NCBI GenBank assembly: GCA_028285685.1
Contig: JANQOR010000002.1
Span: 1 to 46,504, forward strand
Length of the DNA: 46,504 nucleotides
DNA from: Cyclobacteriaceae bacterium
Lineage (GTDB): Bacteria > Bacteroidota > Bacteroidia > Cytophagales > Cyclobacteriaceae
Direction of reading: 5' to 3'
The notes under the pieces were generated by a model. It was given only the letters and a program-made list of their open reading frames with translations. It ran no database searches and had not been told where the DNA came from. The translations under genes and the position numbers were made by a program. How positions within the stretch are numbered: the stretch's first letter is position 1; each line of letters begins with the position of its first letter. Shown here one piece after another: positions 45,343-46,504 of this stretch.

Positions 45343-45897
45343 ATGAAAAAGATCACATACCTAACTTCATTCTTGGTTACGCTCAGTTCCGTTGCACAGG
45401 TCGGCTCAAAGTTCCCCCCCATGGAAACTGAATCTTTGACGAACGTGATTTTCGACATTCCTAGAGACCTCGCCGACAAATTCAGCATTGTTGGACTTGC
45501 TTACTCCAAAAAATCTGAGGACGACCTTAAAACTTGGTTTGAACCCATGTTCAATCAGTTCATCTATAAACCTGAGAATCCCTCAGTCTTTGACTTTAGC
45601 TATGATGTCCATTGTTACTTCATACCAATGTTTACAGGAGCCAAGCGTCCTGCCTATCAAAAGGTGATGAAGAAATTGCAGAAAACAATAGACAAGCGAC
45701 TACTTCCCTATGTTCTATTTTACAAGGGTTCAATCAAGGCTTACAAGACTGCTCTTAATTTTCAAGGTCGGGATCTGCCCTACTTTTTTGTCTTAAATCC
45801 GGAAGGTGAGATCGTCTATGCTACGGCAGGTAAGTACACGAACAGCAAAATGAAAGAAATTGTCGAAGCAGTTGATGATGCTCTTGAGATGAACTAG
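45343..45897 (+). CDS. Exported thioredoxin-fold-like protein without CxxC
   Basis: A 184-residue protein with a signal peptide (M-K-K-I-T-Y-L-T-S-F-L-V, cleavage near V-A-Q). The order of elements recalls redoxins: V-G-S-K-F-P-P-M-E at the N-terminus, F-S-I-V-G-L-A-Y-S as the first core strand, and a C-terminal D-L-P-Y-F-F-V-L-N-P-E-G-E-I-V-Y-A-T-A-G. The cysteine pair is missing; only one Cys (H-C-Y) is present. It is somewhat like mitochondrial ATP10-type proteins. It is divergent from the second PadR operon. Disulfide chemistry is therefore unlikely, and function is unknown. Confidence 0.72.
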   Translation: MKKITYLTSFLVTLSSVAQVGSKFPPMETESLTNVIFDIPRDLADKFSIVGLAYSKKSEDDLKTWFEPMFNQFIYKPENPSVFDFSYDVHCYFIPMFTGAKRPAYQKVMKKLQKTIDKRLLPYVLFYKGSIKAYKTALNFQGRDLPYFFVLNPEGEIVYATAGKYTNSKMKEIVEAVDDALEMN

Positions 45898-46356
45898 AGC
45901 ACAAATCCTTTGTACTTATTACAGGGGTTTATGAATTCAAAGAGCCCACCCCGATAACTGTCGACTGTTACTTGTAGAAAACTCCCTCTTAGAGGGAACC
46001 CTTTTAATCGCCTTATGTTTATAGTATGTAGGTCAAAAATGAAGCCCAGGTCAAAAGGATTGAAACCTAGTTTAAGTCTCTAACCCTAATAATGAATATT
46101 AATATTTCAAGACAATGGAAAATGAGACTCGTTTAAAATCACTTTGATCTGGACTTTATGTTGACCTAGAGCATCTACATGTCTACACACAATCCATGCA
46201 TAACTTAATTGAAATGACTTTTCTAAACACCAAGATGTAAATGATCTTGTGTTAACAGATCACATTAAAGTCTTATCATGGGAACCAGAAGTTGGTATGT
46301 ATTGTTAGGTTGCATTGCATTGCAAGTTGGATCAACTTTCATACCACCTTTTAAAA
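45898..46356. other. Non-coding stretch with short inverted repeats
   Basis: No convincing gene is seen on either strand. There is a small hairpin TCCCTC-TTA-GAGGGA (45983-45997) with only a short T run after it, a weak terminator candidate for the 45343 gene, and an inverted repeat TGATCT...AGATCA (46242-46262) centred on GTTAAC. Confidence 0.45.
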
Positions 46357-46504
46357 GTGTTTAATTTTTTTCAAAAACCATTGTTTGACAAAATTAAAAC
46401 AAAGGATATTCTTTTTCCCACCAGCTGTCAGATTGAATGTAACGATTTTGGTGCACCAATTAAACTGGAGCTTCCGAATCCAACTGAGTCCAATAAATTT
46501 CATT
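46357..46504 (+). CDS. Possible gene start at the right edge, partial
   Basis: A frame stays open from 46309 to the window end. From a GTG at 46357 it reads V-F-N-F-F-Q-K-P-L-F-D-K-I-K-T-K-D-I-L-F and continues with Q-I-E-C-N-D-F-G-A-P-I-K-L-E-L-P-N-P. The amino-acid mix looks protein-like, and a TTG at 46381 is another start. I do not recognise a family, and about 50 codons are too few to be certain that it is a gene. Confidence 0.35.
   Translation, partial: MFNFFQKPLFDKIKTKDILFPTSCQIECNDFGAPIKLELPNPTESNKFH

Noticed and set aside
45983-46005. Rho-independent terminator after the 45343 gene
   Set aside because: The stem is only 6 bp and the T run is short and offset; kept as a weak note only.

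Overview
The window looks like a chromosomal segment of a Bacteroidota bacterium, most likely a member of the Cytophagales. The evidence is the gene content: BlaI/M56 pair, TonB-dependent receptor with a carboxypeptidase-like N-terminal domain, HYC_CC_PP protein, DUF6913 next to dapA, a histone H1-like microprotein, LytS/LytTR pair and MacB-like permeases with prefix domains. Many genes also carry the Bacteroidota promoter -7 element TAnnTTTG and lack strong Shine-Dalgarno sequences. I saw no rRNA, tRNA, CRISPR, insertion sequence or phage gene.

Layout. 1-758 (minus): the start of a PAS-domain sensor, then a YCII-like protein with a terminator. 829-2682 (minus): a BlaI-type repressor with its operator and an M56 sensor protease fused to an N-acetylmuramoyl-L-alanine amidase domain. 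2747-5773 (plus): a PadR regulator and an orphan ABC permease. 5898-12398 (plus): a heavy-metal-type module whose proteins nearly all carry paired cysteines: AraC regulator with a metal-binding-like N-terminus, DUF4396 membrane protein, HYC_CC_PP protein, secreted acetolactate-decarboxylase-like protein, TonB-dependent receptor, periplasmic HMA protein and a Cys-rich sialidase-fold lipoprotein. 12525-16636: an outer-membrane beta-barrel protein divergent from a LytS/LytTR two-component pair. 16886-24100: Pif1-like helicase, secreted hypothetical, GNAT, membrane protein, TlpA-like thioredoxin and penicillin-acylase-family hydrolase.

24286-35204 is mostly housekeeping: TPR lipid-envelope-style secreted protein plus a 44-residue membrane protein, CCA tRNA nucleotidyltransferase, ligA-DUF6913-dapA, a 58-residue histone H1-like protein, an alpha-oxoamine synthase (sphingolipid or sulfonolipid type), biotin carboxylase, DUF1015 and Maf.

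35201-42059 (minus) is the most interesting region: a tight five-gene operon that mirrors the Gram-positive dlt (teichoic acid D-alanylation) pathway. It encodes a methyltransferase-adenylation fusion, an adenylation-ACP fusion (DltA+DltC-like), a membrane-anchored SGNH protein (DltD-like), an MBOAT acyltransferase (DltB-like) and a 45-residue single-pass protein ending in F-R-Y-L-D-Y (DltX-like). I infer that it activates a small carboxylic or amino acid in the cytoplasm, passes it across the membrane and acylates a cell-envelope polymer. Bacteroidota have no teichoic acid, so the acceptor and acyl group are unknown.

42191-45248 (minus) is a second PadR-permease pair with a near-perfect palindromic operator, followed by a cysteine-free thioredoxin-fold protein and about 0.5 kb with little visible content. 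All function calls are by reading motifs; no database search was possible.
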